DNA of 64,000 nt from NCBI GenBank assembly GCA_021818505.1, contig JAKADX010000012.1, positions 28,057 to 92,056 of the forward strand. The letters run 5' to 3'. This DNA comes from Pseudomonadota bacterium (GTDB lineage: Bacteria; Pseudomonadota; Alphaproteobacteria; Acetobacterales; Acetobacteraceae). The notes beneath the pieces were generated by a model. That model was not told the DNA's origin and searched no databases. It saw only the letters and a program-made list of their open reading frames with translations. This document shows, piece after piece, positions 18,216 through 25,835 of the stretch (position 1 is the stretch's first letter; the number at the start of each line of letters is the position of its first letter). The position numbers were made by a program, and so were the translations under genes.

Positions 18216-19184
18216 CTACAGCCGGACCAGCGCCGACCCCCAGGTGAGACCGCCGCCAAGCGCCTCCAGCAGCAGCAACTGGCCCGGAAGCAGCGCACCG
18301 CGTGCATGGGCGTCGGCCAGCGCCAGCGGCACCGAGGCGGCCGAGGTATTGGCGTGCCGCGCGACGGTCAGCACGACACGCTCGGGCGGCAGGTCGAGGC
18401 GCTTGCGAATGGCGTCGATGATGCGGGCATTGGCCTGATGGGGCACCAGCCAGTCCACCGCCTCGCGCCCCAGCCCGTTCGCCGCCAGCGCCTCATCGAC
18501 CGCCTCGGCGAGACGGAGCACGGCGTGGCGATAAACTTCCTTGCCGTTCATCACCAGATGGCCGGTCCGTTCCGGCTGACCGACAGCGCCATCAACATAG
18601 AGGATGTCGGCAAGCCGCCCGTCGGCATGCAGATGCGTGGACAGCACACCGCGGTCGCTGCCCCCGCCCGTGCCTTCGCCCGCGCGCAGGAAAACGGCTC
18701 CGGCGCCGTCGCCGAACAGCACGCAGGTGTTGCGGTCCTGCCAGTTGAGGATTCGCGAATAGACTTCGCTGCCGATCACCAGCAGGCCCCGCGCCTGGCC
18801 GGTGCGGATCATCGCGTCGGCCACCGACAGCGCGTAGATGAACCCCGAGCAGGCCGCCGACAGGTCAAAGCCGAAGCCGCGCGCACCGAGCGCGGCCTGT
18901 ACCCGCAGTGCGGTGGCCGGGAACGCCTCGTCGGGGGTCGCGGTGGCGAGGATGATGCCGTCCACCTCTTCGGCGCTCGCCCCGGCGTCCGCCAGCGCCG
19001 CGGCGGCCGCGCGCGTGCCCATGAAGGCGCAGGTCTCGTGGCGCTGGGCGATGTGGCGCTGGGCGATGCCGGTGCGCTCGCGGATCCAGGCGTCCGAGGT
19101 CTCGACCGTGCGGGCAAGCTCGTCGTTGCTCACCACCGTCTCCGGCAGATAGCCGCCGATGCCGGCGAGCAGGGCGCGGACCAC
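18216..19184 (-). CDS. fabH: Beta-ketoacyl-ACP synthase III
   Basis: 322 residues, matching the usual length of about 320. FabH condenses acetyl-CoA with malonyl-ACP to start type II fatty acid synthesis. The catalytic triad is present: Cys in LSAACSGFIYAL, His in LVPHQANARI and Asn in HANTSAASVPLA. The reading frame stays open into the end of plsX. I placed the start at GTG 19184 because a CAGGA site lies about 8 nt upstream, the protein then begins VVRALLAGIGGYLPE like its family, and it leaves 37 nt after plsX instead of an overlap. ATGs at 19268, 19256 and 19250 are alternatives. Confidence 0.93.
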   Translation of the reverse strand: MVRALLAGIGGYLPETVVSNDELARTVETSDAWIRERTGIAQRHIAQRHETCAFMGTRAAAAALADAGASAEEVDGIILATATPDEAFPATALRVQAALGARGFGFDLSAACSGFIYALSVADAMIRTGQARGLLVIGSEVYSRILNWQDRNTCVLFGDGAGAVFLRAGEGTGGGSDRGVLSTHLHADGRLADILYVDGAVGQPERTGHLVMNGKEVYRHAVLRLAEAVDEALAANGLGREAVDWLVPHQANARIIDAIRKRLDLPPERVVLTVARHANTSAASVPLALADAHARGALLPGQLLLLEALGGGLTWGSALVRL

Positions 19185-19221
19185 GCGCGGTTCCTGCTTC
19201 TGCTCAATGGGCGCCGTGCGC

Positions 19222-20304
19222 TCAGCGGGCGGCCGCAAGCCGGGGGCCATGTCCATTGCGAGGTCCATCCGTGGGTCCCACCCCTGGTTGCGGCACGACG
19301 ATGCGCCCGAGTCCTTCACGCATGCGATCGTTGAAGTGATGCACGACCATGTCCATGGCGACGTCGATCGCATGGGCGAATCCGGCGGCATCCGTGCCGC
19401 CATGCGATTTCACCACCACACCGTTCAGCCCGAGCATGACCGCGCCGTTGTAACGGCGCGGGTCGAGCCATTCGCGCAGGCGGTCCAGTCCGGGCCGCGC
19501 CAGCAGATAGCCGAGCCGCGCGGAGAGCGAGGAGGAGAAGACCTGCCGCAGCAATCCGCCGACCAGTTTCAGCGCGCCCTCGGCAGTCTTGAGCGCGACA
19601 TTGCCGGTGAAGCCGTCGGTGACGATCACGTCGGTGGTGCCGGCAGCGATGTCGTGGCCCTCGACGAAGCCGTGGAACTGCGGGCCGAGATAACTCTCGC
19701 GCAGCGCGTCGGCGGCCTGGCGAAGCTGCTCGTCGCCCTTCATCTCCTCGGCGCCGACATTGAGCAGGCCGATGGTCGGTTGCGGCAGGCCGAGCACGGT
19801 GCGCGCGAACACGTCGCCCATCACCGCGAACTCCACCAGGTTGCGCACGTCGCAGGCGACATTGGCACCGAGGTCGAGCATCACCACGTCGCCGCGCGCC
19901 GATGGACCGATCGCCGCCATTGCCGGGCGGTCAATGCCTGGCAGCGTCTTGAGAACGATCTTGGCCAGCGCCATCAGCGCGCCGGTGTTGCCGGCGCTGA
20001 CCACGCCCATTGCCTCGCCGCTCGCCACCGCGTCGATCGCCAGCCGCATCGACGCACCACGCAGCCGCAGGGCTGCGGTGGGTTTCATGTCGCCCGGAAT
20101 CGCCTCGGGCGCGTGCCGGACCACCGAGTGCGACGCGGCGCGCCGGTGACGGCGCAGCAGCGCGGTCAGCCGCGCCTCGTCGCCAAACAGCAGGAAGCGC
20201 GCGGCGGGATGCCGCTCGGCGGCCAGCGATACGCCGGCAATGACTATGTCGGGCGCGCGGTCACCGCCCATCGCGTCCACGGCGAGGGTGAAGTGCTCGC
20301 TCAC
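19222..20304 (-). CDS. plsX: Phosphate acyltransferase PlsX
   Basis: 360 residues with the N-terminal signature LAVDAMGGDRAPD and the conserved SAGNTGALMALA, LDLGANVACD, LNVGAEEMKGDE and VTDGFTGNVALKTAEG blocks. PlsX makes acyl-phosphate from acyl-ACP for phospholipid synthesis with PlsY. It lies between rpmF and fabH in the usual bacterial order. The last 30 residues are a low-complexity tail. Confidence 0.96.
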   Translation of the reverse strand: MSEHFTLAVDAMGGDRAPDIVIAGVSLAAERHPAARFLLFGDEARLTALLRRHRRAASHSVVRHAPEAIPGDMKPTAALRLRGASMRLAIDAVASGEAMGVVSAGNTGALMALAKIVLKTLPGIDRPAMAAIGPSARGDVVMLDLGANVACDVRNLVEFAVMGDVFARTVLGLPQPTIGLLNVGAEEMKGDEQLRQAADALRESYLGPQFHGFVEGHDIAAGTTDVIVTDGFTGNVALKTAEGALKLVGGLLRQVFSSSLSARLGYLLARPGLDRLREWLDPRRYNGAVMLGLNGVVVKSHGGTDAAGFAHAIDVAMDMVVHHFNDRMREGLGRIVVPQPGVGPTDGPRNGHGPRLAAAR

Positions 20305-20329
20305 CGCGCCCCCACGCCGCGCGTGCCCG

Positions 20330-20533
20330 TCAGATGCGGACGGCAGCCTTCAGGGGTTTACCGGCAGCCACCACTTCGCGCCCATCATAGTGGCCGCAAT
20401 GGCCGCAGACATGGTGCGGGCGGCGCAGTTCGCCGCAATTGGGGCACTCGGCATAGGCTTCGCGCGGCAGCGCCTCATGGCTGCGCCGCATCCCGCGCCG
20501 CGACGGGGAGGTCTTTCGCTTGGGGACGGCCAT
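20330..20533 (-). CDS. rpmF: 50S ribosomal protein L32
   Basis: 67 residues starting [20 protein letters not shown], the invariant L32 N-terminus. It has two zinc cysteine pairs, CPNC and CGHC, so this is the zinc-binding C+ form. It is the first gene of the rpmF-plsX-fabH-folC run, 25 nt before plsX. The DUF177/YceD gene that commonly precedes rpmF is not present in the upstream gap. Confidence 0.97.
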   Translation of the reverse strand: MAVPKRKTSPSRRGMRRSHEALPREAYAECPNCGELRRPHHVCGHCGHYDGREVVAAGKPLKAAVRI

Positions 20534-20607
20534 CGGGCTGCACTCCGCACATGGGTGACGCGCCCGGCCGCGCCGGAGCTGTCACAAAACTGGCATTACT
20601 TGCGCGG

Positions 20608-20636
20608 CGATTAGCAGAGGTACCGGGGTCCGGCAA
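20608..20636 (-). promoter_or_regulatory. Candidate sigma-70-type promoter for rpmF-plsX-fabH-folC
   Basis: On the minus strand, TTGCCG (20636-20631) is separated by 17 nt from TAATCG (20613-20608), about 75 nt upstream of the rpmF start. The spacing is ideal and both hexamers partly match consensus; no experimental support. The roughly 299-nt gap 20534-20832 otherwise contains the hsp20 heat promoter and leader on the other strand and no convincing gene. Confidence 0.35.
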
Positions 20637-20703
20637 GGCGGCGCTTGCATGGCGCACGCGCCGCGACGTCGCCCCGGCCGGCGGATGGGCACGCCACGAA
20701 GCC

Positions 20704-20732
20704 CTTGAAATCGCGCGCTGCCCGTCACATTT
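20704..20732 (+). promoter_or_regulatory. RpoH (sigma-32) type heat-shock promoter for hsp20
   Basis: CTTGAAA at 20704-20710 is a full match to the sigma-32 -35 core. After a 15-nt spacer (counted from CTTGAA) TCACATTT at 20725-20732 matches six of eight positions of the CCCCATTT-type -10 element. It stands about 100 nt before the hsp20 start, which leaves space for the structured leader described next. Identity of the gene (a small heat-shock protein) supports the call. Confidence 0.65.
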
Positions 20733-20740
20733 CGGATCCG

Positions 20741-20832
20741 TCCGAGGCGCCATAATGGGTCTCGGGGCCTGACCGCGGGCCGGCCCATTCGGGCGGCCCT
20801 TCGCGTGACCTTGCTCTAGAAGGAGGTTTCTG
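20741..20832 (+). promoter_or_regulatory. ROSE-like RNA thermometer leader of hsp20
   Basis: The predicted 5' leader holds a strong hairpin (20777-20799, nine base pairs with one bulged G and an ATTC loop). It is followed by CCTTGCTCTAGAAGGAGG just before the start codon. The TTGCT element placed a few bases before the Shine-Dalgarno is the hallmark of ROSE elements, where it pairs with AGGAGG and hides it at low temperature. ACCTT can pair with AAGGAGGT through a short loop. ROSE elements are established upstream of small heat-shock genes in alpha- and gammaproteobacteria; the fold here is by eye only. Confidence 0.55.
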
Positions 20833-21297
20833 ATGAACGCTTTCGACTTTGCGCCGCTGTTCCGCACGGCGATCGGTTTCGACCGTCTGGCCCGACTGGT
20901 GGACGCAGCCGCGGCGGGCGATGCCAGCTATCCCCCGTACAACATCGAGAAGACCGGGGAAGACAGCTATCGCCTGACCATGGCGGTGGCCGGCTTCGGT
21001 CCCGATGACATCGAGATCACGAGCAAGGACAACACCCTTGTCGTGAGCGGCCGCGTCAACGCCGAGGCGCCGAAGGCCGAGGTGCTGTACCGCGGCATCG
21101 CCGGCCGCCCGTTCGAGCGGCGGTTCGTGCTCGCAGACCGCATCACGGTCGAGGGTGCGTCGCTGCAGAACGGTCTGCTGCATGTCGGGCTGAAGCGCGT
21201 GGTGCCGGAGGCGCTGAAGCCGCGCCGCATCCCGATCGCCGGCCAGGCCGCGCAGCCGACACTCGCCGGCGACGCCGCCGTCAAGGCCGCCGCGTAA
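20833..21297 (+). CDS. Small heat-shock protein of the Hsp20/IbpA family
   Basis: 154 residues. The alpha-crystallin domain spans about 35-130: YPPYNIEKTGEDSYRLTMAVAG, then ITSKDNTLVVSGR and the IAGRPFERRFVLADRITV strand. The C-terminal tail carries the I-P-I motif (RRIPIAG) used for oligomer contacts. It binds unfolding proteins as an ATP-independent holdase in the cytoplasm. An unusually strong AAGGAGG site lies 7 nt before the ATG and is probably masked by the ROSE-like leader. A heat-type promoter is upstream and a clean terminator follows. Confidence 0.95.
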   Translation: MNAFDFAPLFRTAIGFDRLARLVDAAAAGDASYPPYNIEKTGEDSYRLTMAVAGFGPDDIEITSKDNTLVVSGRVNAEAPKAEVLYRGIAGRPFERRFVLADRITVEGASLQNGLLHVGLKRVVPEALKPRRIPIAGQAAQPTLAGDAAVKAAA

Positions 21298-21312
21298 CGC
21301 GGACAATCCCGG

Positions 21313-21332
21313 AGGGGGCCGTGAGGCCCCCT
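21313..21332. terminator. Terminator between hsp20 and the convergent DUF1192 gene
   Basis: A GGGGGCC stem (21314-21320) pairs with GGCCCCC (21325-21331) across a GTGA loop, extended by an A-T pair, and is followed by TTCCCC. It is 16 nt past the hsp20 stop and could serve both converging genes. Confidence 0.7.
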
Positions 21333-21343
21333 TCCCCATTGTG

Positions 21344-21535
21344 CTAGCCGCGCCGGAAGATCGCGTCGGCGGCGCTGCGATGGCCGTGCTTGCGGCCGAT
21401 CTCCGCCTCGACCCGCGCGATCTCGGCGCGGAGTTCGGCGATGTAGGATTCGAGTTCCTCGACGCCGAGACCGTCGAGCTTGAGATCCGCGAGCCGGCGC
21501 GGCTTGGGGCGCGGCAGGTCGTCTTCCATCATCAT
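21344..21535 (-). CDS. DUF1192 family protein
   Basis: About 63 residues. An acidic start (MEDDLPRPKPRRLADLKLDGLGV) precedes a short coiled-coil (VEELESYIAELRAEIARVEAEIGRK). This is the DUF1192 layout found only in alphaproteobacteria; function unknown. The frame is open to ATGs at 21562 and 21544. I prefer the ATG at 21535 because AGGA lies 9 nt before it and homologues begin near MEDD. It converges on hsp20. Confidence 0.75.
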   Translation of the reverse strand: MMMEDDLPRPKPRRLADLKLDGLGVEELESYIAELRAEIARVEAEIGRKHGHRSAADAIFRRG

Positions 21536-21689
21536 CGCCGGCATCCTAGCCTGCACCGACATGCCGTGTCACCGGGACGCGGCGCTTGACCCTGTGCGGC
21601 GCTGCGTCCATATGCGCCGCTCTCCATACCGTATCGGCACGCTGCCCCAGGTCGCGCGCCGCCCGCGCGAGGCGTGAAGGTTGATCGCC

Positions 21690-22271
21690 ATGACCCTGCC
21701 CCTGATGCCGAAGGCCACCGCCGTGTGGCTCATCGAAAAGACCGCGCTCACCTTCACCCAGATTGCCGAGTTCTGCGGGATGCACCCGCTGGAGGTGCAG
21801 GCGATCGCGGACGGCGAAGTGGCACAGGGCATCGTCGGCTACGACCCGGTCGCCAACGGCCAGCTCTCGCCGGAGGAAATCCGCCGCTGCGAAGCCGACC
21901 CGGCGCTGCGCCTGAGGCTCCTGCCGAGCACGCTGCCGGCGCCCAAGCGCGTGCGCGGCGCCCGCTATACGCCGGTGGCGCGGCGCAACGACCGGCCGGA
22001 CGGCATCGCCTTCCTGCTGCGCAATTACCCGCAGCTGACCGAGGCGCAGATCGCCAAGCTGATGGGCACGACCAAGGAGACGATCCAGAAGGTGCGCGAG
22101 CGCACACACTGGAACTCGGCCAACATCAAGCCGCGCGACCCGGTGATCCTGGGCCTGTGCAGCCAAACCGACCTCAATGCGATGGTGGCCCAGGCCAATG
22201 AGCGGCTGACGCGCGAGGGCCAGGCCGTGCCCACGCCGCCGCCACCCTCGGACGCCGACGAGGCTGCCTGA
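21690..22271 (+). CDS. DUF1013 / cell-cycle transcriptional regulator TrcR family protein
   Basis: 193 residues. An N-terminal helix-turn-helix-like segment (TAVWLIEKTALTFTQIAEFCGMHPLEVQAIADGE, given here only as the region about residues 10-43) is followed by a middle block GIVGYDPVANGQLS. A second HTH-like segment (YPQLTEAQIAKLMGTTKETIQKVRER) leads into HWNSANIKPRDPVILGLCSQTDL. This is the alphaproteobacterial DUF1013 family, named TrcR in current annotation. GAAGG lies 9 nt before the ATG at 21690; a TTG three codons upstream is less well spaced. The gene is conserved in the class and probably a regulator. Confidence 0.85.
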   Translation: MTLPLMPKATAVWLIEKTALTFTQIAEFCGMHPLEVQAIADGEVAQGIVGYDPVANGQLSPEEIRRCEADPALRLRLLPSTLPAPKRVRGARYTPVARRNDRPDGIAFLLRNYPQLTEAQIAKLMGTTKETIQKVRERTHWNSANIKPRDPVILGLCSQTDLNAMVAQANERLTREGQAVPTPPPPSDADEAA

Positions 22272-22313
22272 GCCGCCCCGTCGTGTCGGTCGCCGATTCT
22301 CCGCTCAGGCGTG

Positions 22314-22490
22314 TCAGGCGTGCTCGGCAGTTCGCAGTCGCTCCAGCTCCTCCTTCAGACGCAGCTTCTCCCGCTTCAGCCGCATCATCACGTCGGCATC
22401 CGGCCGCGGACGCTGATCCTCATCGGCGATCCGGCTTTCCAGCTCCGCGTGCCGGGATTTCAGGCTCTCGATGCGGGACTCCAGGGTCAT
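22314..22490 (-). CDS. DUF465 (YdcH-like) small coiled-coil protein, copy 1
   Basis: 58 residues, almost all one charged helix: MTLESRIESLKSRHAELESR then DADVMMRLKREKLRLKEELERLR. This is the DUF465/YdcH family; function unknown. AGGAGG lies 6 nt before the ATG at 22490, which is better than the upstream in-frame start. It is divergent from a second DUF465 gene 143 nt away. Confidence 0.85.
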   Translation of the reverse strand: MTLESRIESLKSRHAELESRIADEDQRPRPDADVMMRLKREKLRLKEELERLRTAEHA

Positions 22491-22633
22491 GAGACCTCCT
22501 GATCTGCTGGATGCGATCGCCGGAGCCGGCGTGACCCGGCCCGGCGACAAAAACGTAATACCGATATGGGGCGCCGCGCCACGGTTATCAGCCGGTGCTG
22601 CGCAAACAGCCGCGTTCGTGCTATAGGTCGGAC

Positions 22634-22837
22634 ATGTTGAGCGACCGTGACTCGCTGCTGCGCAAGCTGCACGAACTGCGCAGCGAGCATCGCGACCTGG
22701 ACACGGTGATCGCCCGCCTGTCCGACCAGGGGGCGCTCGATCAGTTGCAGCTTGTCAGGCTGAAGAAGCGAAAATTGCTGCTCAAGGACGAGATCGCCTG
22801 GCTGGAGTCGCGGCTGATCCCGGACTCGATCGCGTGA
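22634..22837 (+). CDS. DUF465 (YdcH-like) small coiled-coil protein, copy 2
   Basis: 67 residues, helical: [20 protein letters not shown], then [20 protein letters not shown]. It shows the same KKxKLxLKDEI pattern as other DUF465 proteins and is a diverged paralogue of copy 1. Its stop overlaps the purE start (GTGA), so it is co-translated with purE-purK. Only a short AGG element precedes the ATG. Confidence 0.85.
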   Translation: MLSDRDSLLRKLHELRSEHRDLDTVIARLSDQGALDQLQLVRLKKRKLLLKDEIAWLESRLIPDSIA

Positions 22838-23328
22838 GCGCGCCCGCGCCGCTGGTCGGCATCATCATGGGCAGCGTCTCCGACTGGACGACGTTGCAGC
22901 ACGCCGGCGAGACGCTGGCGGGGCTTGAGGTGCCGCACGAGGTCCGCGTGGTCTCCGCCCATCGCACCCCCGACCGGCTGCGCGCCTATGCCGCCGGGGC
23001 GCGGGCACGAGGATTGCGTGTCATCATCGCCGGCGCCGGCGGAGCGGCGCATCTGCCGGGCATGTGCGCGGCCTGGACGGCGCTGCCGGTGCTCGGCGTG
23101 CCGGTGGAAAGCGCGGCGCTCAAAGGTCTGGATTCGCTGCTGTCGATCGTGCAGATGCCGGCCGGCGTGCCGGTCGGCACGCTGGCCATCGGACGGTCGG
23201 GCGCGATCAACGCGGCCCTACTCGCGGCCGCGATCCTGGCCGGCACCGACGCGGCGCTGGGGGCGCGGCTGGACGCGTGGCGGGCAGCGCAGACCGATGC
23301 GGTTCCGGACCAGCCGCCACCCGCATGA
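22834..23328 (+). CDS. purE: N5-carboxyaminoimidazole ribonucleotide mutase
   Basis: 164 residues with the class I PurE signatures [27 protein letters not shown] and [19 protein letters not shown], and the [19 protein letters not shown] helix. It converts N5-CAIR to CAIR in de novo purine synthesis. The start is a GTG overlapping the upstream DUF465 stop; the stop overlaps the purK start (ATGA). With purK it forms the two-enzyme step. Confidence 0.97.
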   Translation: MSAPAPLVGIIMGSVSDWTTLQHAGETLAGLEVPHEVRVVSAHRTPDRLRAYAAGARARGLRVIIAGAGGAAHLPGMCAAWTALPVLGVPVESAALKGLDSLLSIVQMPAGVPVGTLAIGRSGAINAALLAAAILAGTDAALGARLDAWRAAQTDAVPDQPPPA

Positions 23329-24461
23329 CGCTCCGACCGCTGCCGCCCAACGCGACCATCGGCATCGTCGGCGGCGGCCAGCTTGGGCGCATGTCGGCGA
23401 TGGCGGCGGCGCGGCTCGGCTATCGCTGCCACATCCTCACCCCCGAACCCGACAGCCCGGCCGGCCAGGTCGCCGCCGGCGTCACGCTCGGCGAGTACGA
23501 GGATCCCGCGGCGCTGCGCGATTTCGCGCTGCATGCCGACGTCGTCAGCTTCGAATTCGAGAATGTCAGCGCCGAAGGTCTTGATCTTCTGGCATCCATC
23601 AAGCCCGTGCATCCCTCACCAACGGTGCTGCGGATCAGCCAGGACCGAAGCGCCGAAAAGAGCTTCCTGAATCGGGCCGGCGTGGCGACGGCGCCCTGGG
23701 CGCCGGTTGAGACTTATGAACAGCTCCAGGAGGCGGTGGCGCGCATCGGCCTGCCGGCGATCCTCAAGACCACGCGGCTCGGCTATGACGGCCGCGGCCA
23801 GGCGCGGCTGGCGCGGCCGGAGGACGTGGAGGCGGCGTTCCATCGGCTGCTTCCGCATCCGCTGATCCTCGAAGGCGTGGTCGATTTTTCCTGCGAGATC
23901 AGCGTGGTGTGCGCCCGTGGCGCGGATGGCGGCTACGCCGCTTTCGACGTGGTGGAGAATCGCCACCGCGATCACATCCTCGACCTCACGCTCGCCCCCG
24001 CGCGAATCGCGCCAGAGACGGCCGGGGCCGCCCAGGCGATCGCGCGTAAAGTCGCGGATGCACTTGATCTCGTGGGATTGCTGGCGGTCGAGATGTTCGT
24101 GGCCGGCGACGGTCGGGTGTTGGTCAACGAGATCGCGCCGCGGCCGCACAATTCCGGCCACTGGACCATCGACGCCTGCCCGGCGAGCCAGTTCGAGATG
24201 CACATCCGCGCCATCGCCGGCCTGCCCTTGCCGCCGGCGGTGCGGCACTCGGATGCAGTGATGAAGAACCTTGTCGGCCCGCGCGAGGCGGCGCTGTGGC
24301 CGCGCATCCTGGCCACCCCTGGCCTGATCCCGCATCTCTACGGCAAGACCGAAGCCCGGCCCGGCCGGAAAATGGGCCATGTCACGCGGCTGTTTGCGAA
24401 AGGCGCGCTCCCGGGGGAGTTCGGGATCAGAGCGGCGCTGGACGGACTGGCGCCGAATTAA
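23325..24461 (+). CDS. purK: N5-carboxyaminoimidazole ribonucleotide synthase
   Basis: 378 residues. It begins [19 protein letters not shown], the PurK N-terminus, and shows the ATP-grasp motifs [30 protein letters not shown] and [26 protein letters not shown]. It makes N5-CAIR from AIR, bicarbonate and ATP. It overlaps purE by 4 nt. Its TAA stop overlaps the stop of the convergent tetR gene by 2 nt, so the boundary with the lower-GC TetR/cupin unit is exact. Confidence 0.97.
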   Translation: MTLRPLPPNATIGIVGGGQLGRMSAMAAARLGYRCHILTPEPDSPAGQVAAGVTLGEYEDPAALRDFALHADVVSFEFENVSAEGLDLLASIKPVHPSPTVLRISQDRSAEKSFLNRAGVATAPWAPVETYEQLQEAVARIGLPAILKTTRLGYDGRGQARLARPEDVEAAFHRLLPHPLILEGVVDFSCEISVVCARGADGGYAAFDVVENRHRDHILDLTLAPARIAPETAGAAQAIARKVADALDLVGLLAVEMFVAGDGRVLVNEIAPRPHNSGHWTIDACPASQFEMHIRAIAGLPLPPAVRHSDAVMKNLVGPREAALWPRILATPGLIPHLYGKTEARPGRKMGHVTRLFAKGALPGEFGIRAALDGLAPN

Positions 24462-25051
24462 GTCGCGAGCGGCCGGGCAGTGACCACCGAGCGGATGTAG
24501 AAGTCGAGCATCGCGTTCAGCGAGGCAGGATCGCGCCGCAGCCGGCTGCGTAGCGCCGCCCCCTCCCAGCAGTTGACCAACAGGTCCGCCATCTGCCGCG
24601 CATCGCACGCGGATGGAATCTGGCCTCTCTCGCGGGCCTCCTCCAGGCAAGCGGCCATGCGCTCGGCGATTGCGGAAAAGCACTCCTCGATCTTGCGCCG
24701 AAACAGCTCGCTGATGCCCGATAGTTCCTGTCCGAGCCCGCCCAGGAGGCAGCCCATGTACCCCTCCTCGCGGTAACTCTGCTCGGTCAACTCGAAAAAA
24801 CGCCGTACCCGCGCGAGAGGAGGTCGCTCCTGGTCTCGGAGGCAGGCGTCAAGACCGGCATGGACTTGCTTCATATATGCGTCGATGACTTGTAGTGCGA
24901 AATCTTCCTTACTGGTGAAATGATGGTAAAATGAACCTTTTGGGATCCCCGTGGCCACAAGCAGGGTCTGGATGCCTAGGTGGTTGTAGCCGTGCTTCAG
25001 AAGCATGCGGAGGCCCGCATCGATAAGGCGCTCCTTGGTGGAATCCGTCAT
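24458..25051 (-). CDS. TetR/AcrR family transcriptional regulator (NemR/AcuR-like branch)
   Basis: 197 residues. The N-terminal DNA-binding domain contains LGIQTLLVATGIPKGSFYHHF with SKEDFA, the canonical TetR helix-turn-helix. The C-terminal half has YMGCLLGGLGQELS, a pattern I associate with the NemR/AcuR-like branch that senses electrophiles or acrylate. It follows the cupin gene by 90 nt on the same strand, and a perfect 22-bp palindrome overlaps the cupin promoter, so the regulator probably represses this two-gene unit including itself. Codon usage is visibly more AT-rich than the neighbours, suggesting transfer. The ATG at 25051 is chosen; an upstream in-frame start would add 18 atypical residues. 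Confidence 0.88.
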   Translation of the reverse strand: MTDSTKERLIDAGLRMLLKHGYNHLGIQTLLVATGIPKGSFYHHFTSKEDFALQVIDAYMKQVHAGLDACLRDQERPPLARVRRFFELTEQSYREEGYMGCLLGGLGQELSGISELFRRKIEECFSAIAERMAACLEEARERGQIPSACDARQMADLLVNCWEGAALRSRLRRDPASLNAMLDFYIRSVVTARPLAT

Positions 25052-25141
25052 TGCAACCTTTATTCCATCATGCTGCGGGGATCGGACCACCTGCGGCCCT
25101 GGCACCCGGAAGACGAGTCTTCCGGGTGCAGCCGAGCGAGT

Positions 25142-25528
25142 CTAGCCCTTCGTCTTTGCAATCATGTGGTTGATGACGTCGCTGTGCTCGTGCTGAGGGC
25201 TGAACATGATGATCTCCGCGTCAGCGTTGACCCTCACGTTGTGCCCTGGTGGCCAATAGAACAGATCATTGGCGCCGACGGTCTCCTGCCGACCGGCCGC
25301 ATCGGTCGTGGTGATCTGGCCGCGCAGCACGAACCCCCAATGGGGACATTGACAGAGGTTTCCCTCCAGGCCCTGAAAGAGGGGGGTGGTGTCCACGCCC
25401 GCGGAAAGAGTGAAGTACTCCGCGCTAATCTTTCCGTATCCGCTCACATCGCCGAAGTCCGTACGCTGGCGCAGAGTGGCCCCAGGAATCGCCATCCTGG
25501 TTTCTACTTGTTCTTTGATAACGTGCAT
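25142..25528 (-). CDS. Cupin-domain protein
   Basis: 128-residue single-domain cupin. A first motif region is around CPHWGFVLRGQITTTDAAG and a second around DLFYWPPGHNVRV. Only part of the usual metal-ligand His set is present, so metal binding is uncertain. A GGAG site precedes the ATG by about 8 nt. It is the first gene after a strong promoter and a palindromic operator, upstream of tetR. This arrangement suggests a small-molecule-inducible function, but the substrate is not evident. GC content is lower than the flanking purK. Confidence 0.75.
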   Translation of the reverse strand: MHVIKEQVETRMAIPGATLRQRTDFGDVSGYGKISAEYFTLSAGVDTTPLFQGLEGNLCQCPHWGFVLRGQITTTDAAGRQETVGANDLFYWPPGHNVRVNADAEIIMFSPQHEHSDVINHMIAKTKG

Positions 25529-25553
25529 GCTCCCTACTCCGTTATTGTTTGCC

Positions 25554-25575
25554 GACTAGACCAGTCGGTCTAGTC
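25554..25575. promoter_or_regulatory. Palindromic TetR-type operator
   Basis: GACTAGACC (25554-25562) and GGTCTAGTC (25567-25575) are perfect 9-nt inverted arms around AGTC. It lies directly downstream of the -10 box of the cupin promoter, about 26 nt before the cupin ATG, the classical place for a repressor to block transcription. TAGACC/GGTCTA cores are, as I recall, used by NemR/AcuR-like TetR repressors. Confidence 0.8.
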
Positions 25576-25605
25576 AAGATACTTGAAACTATCTAACGCT
25601 GTCAA
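25576..25605 (-). promoter_or_regulatory. Promoter of the cupin-tetR unit
   Basis: On the minus strand a consensus TTGACA (25605-25600) is followed after 18 nt by TATCTT (25581-25576). The operator palindrome starts at the next base, so the transcription start falls inside it. Confidence 0.75.
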
Positions 25606-25835
25606 GCGCGCAGGCTCCCCGAAGCGCGCGTATTTTCCCCGCTGCATCCAGCTTCGCCATGCGCGCCGCCCCTGGTCCGGCGCACGGGGCCAGACCCCGG
25701 CTGCGTGGCAGCCTCTTCTCACGCGCAAGCCATTTGCCTCGGCCGATCCCTGGGCATAGCCTTCCTAAACTCTCTTTCACTAATCGCGCGCCGTGCCCGT
25801 CGTGACCGCCCAGCGGTCAAGAAAAGGAGGATCCG
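25606..25835. other. Intergenic stretch between the cupin promoter and DUF1326
   Basis: Together with the cupin promoter and operator this is a gap of 307 nt (25529-25835) without a credible gene. The left part belongs to the cupin-tetR control region. The right part must carry the DUF1326 promoter, but I see no hexamer pair good enough to call. An AAGGAGG site ends the stretch 7 nt before DUF1326. A short open frame on the minus strand here has arginine-rich, unconstrained composition and no ribosome site. Confidence 0.4.

Noticed and set aside
20582..20788. Possible small gene upstream of rpmF on the minus strand
   Set aside because: It covers the hsp20 heat promoter and leader, has no ribosome site and an unconstrained Arg/Pro-rich product.
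22622..22634. TATAGG directly before the second DUF465 start, hinting at a leaderless transcript
   Set aside because: No acceptable -35 at the right distance and an AGG element is present; evidence too thin.
25589..25780. Possible small gene upstream of the cupin gene
   Set aside because: It runs over the cupin promoter and has no ribosome site or family signal.
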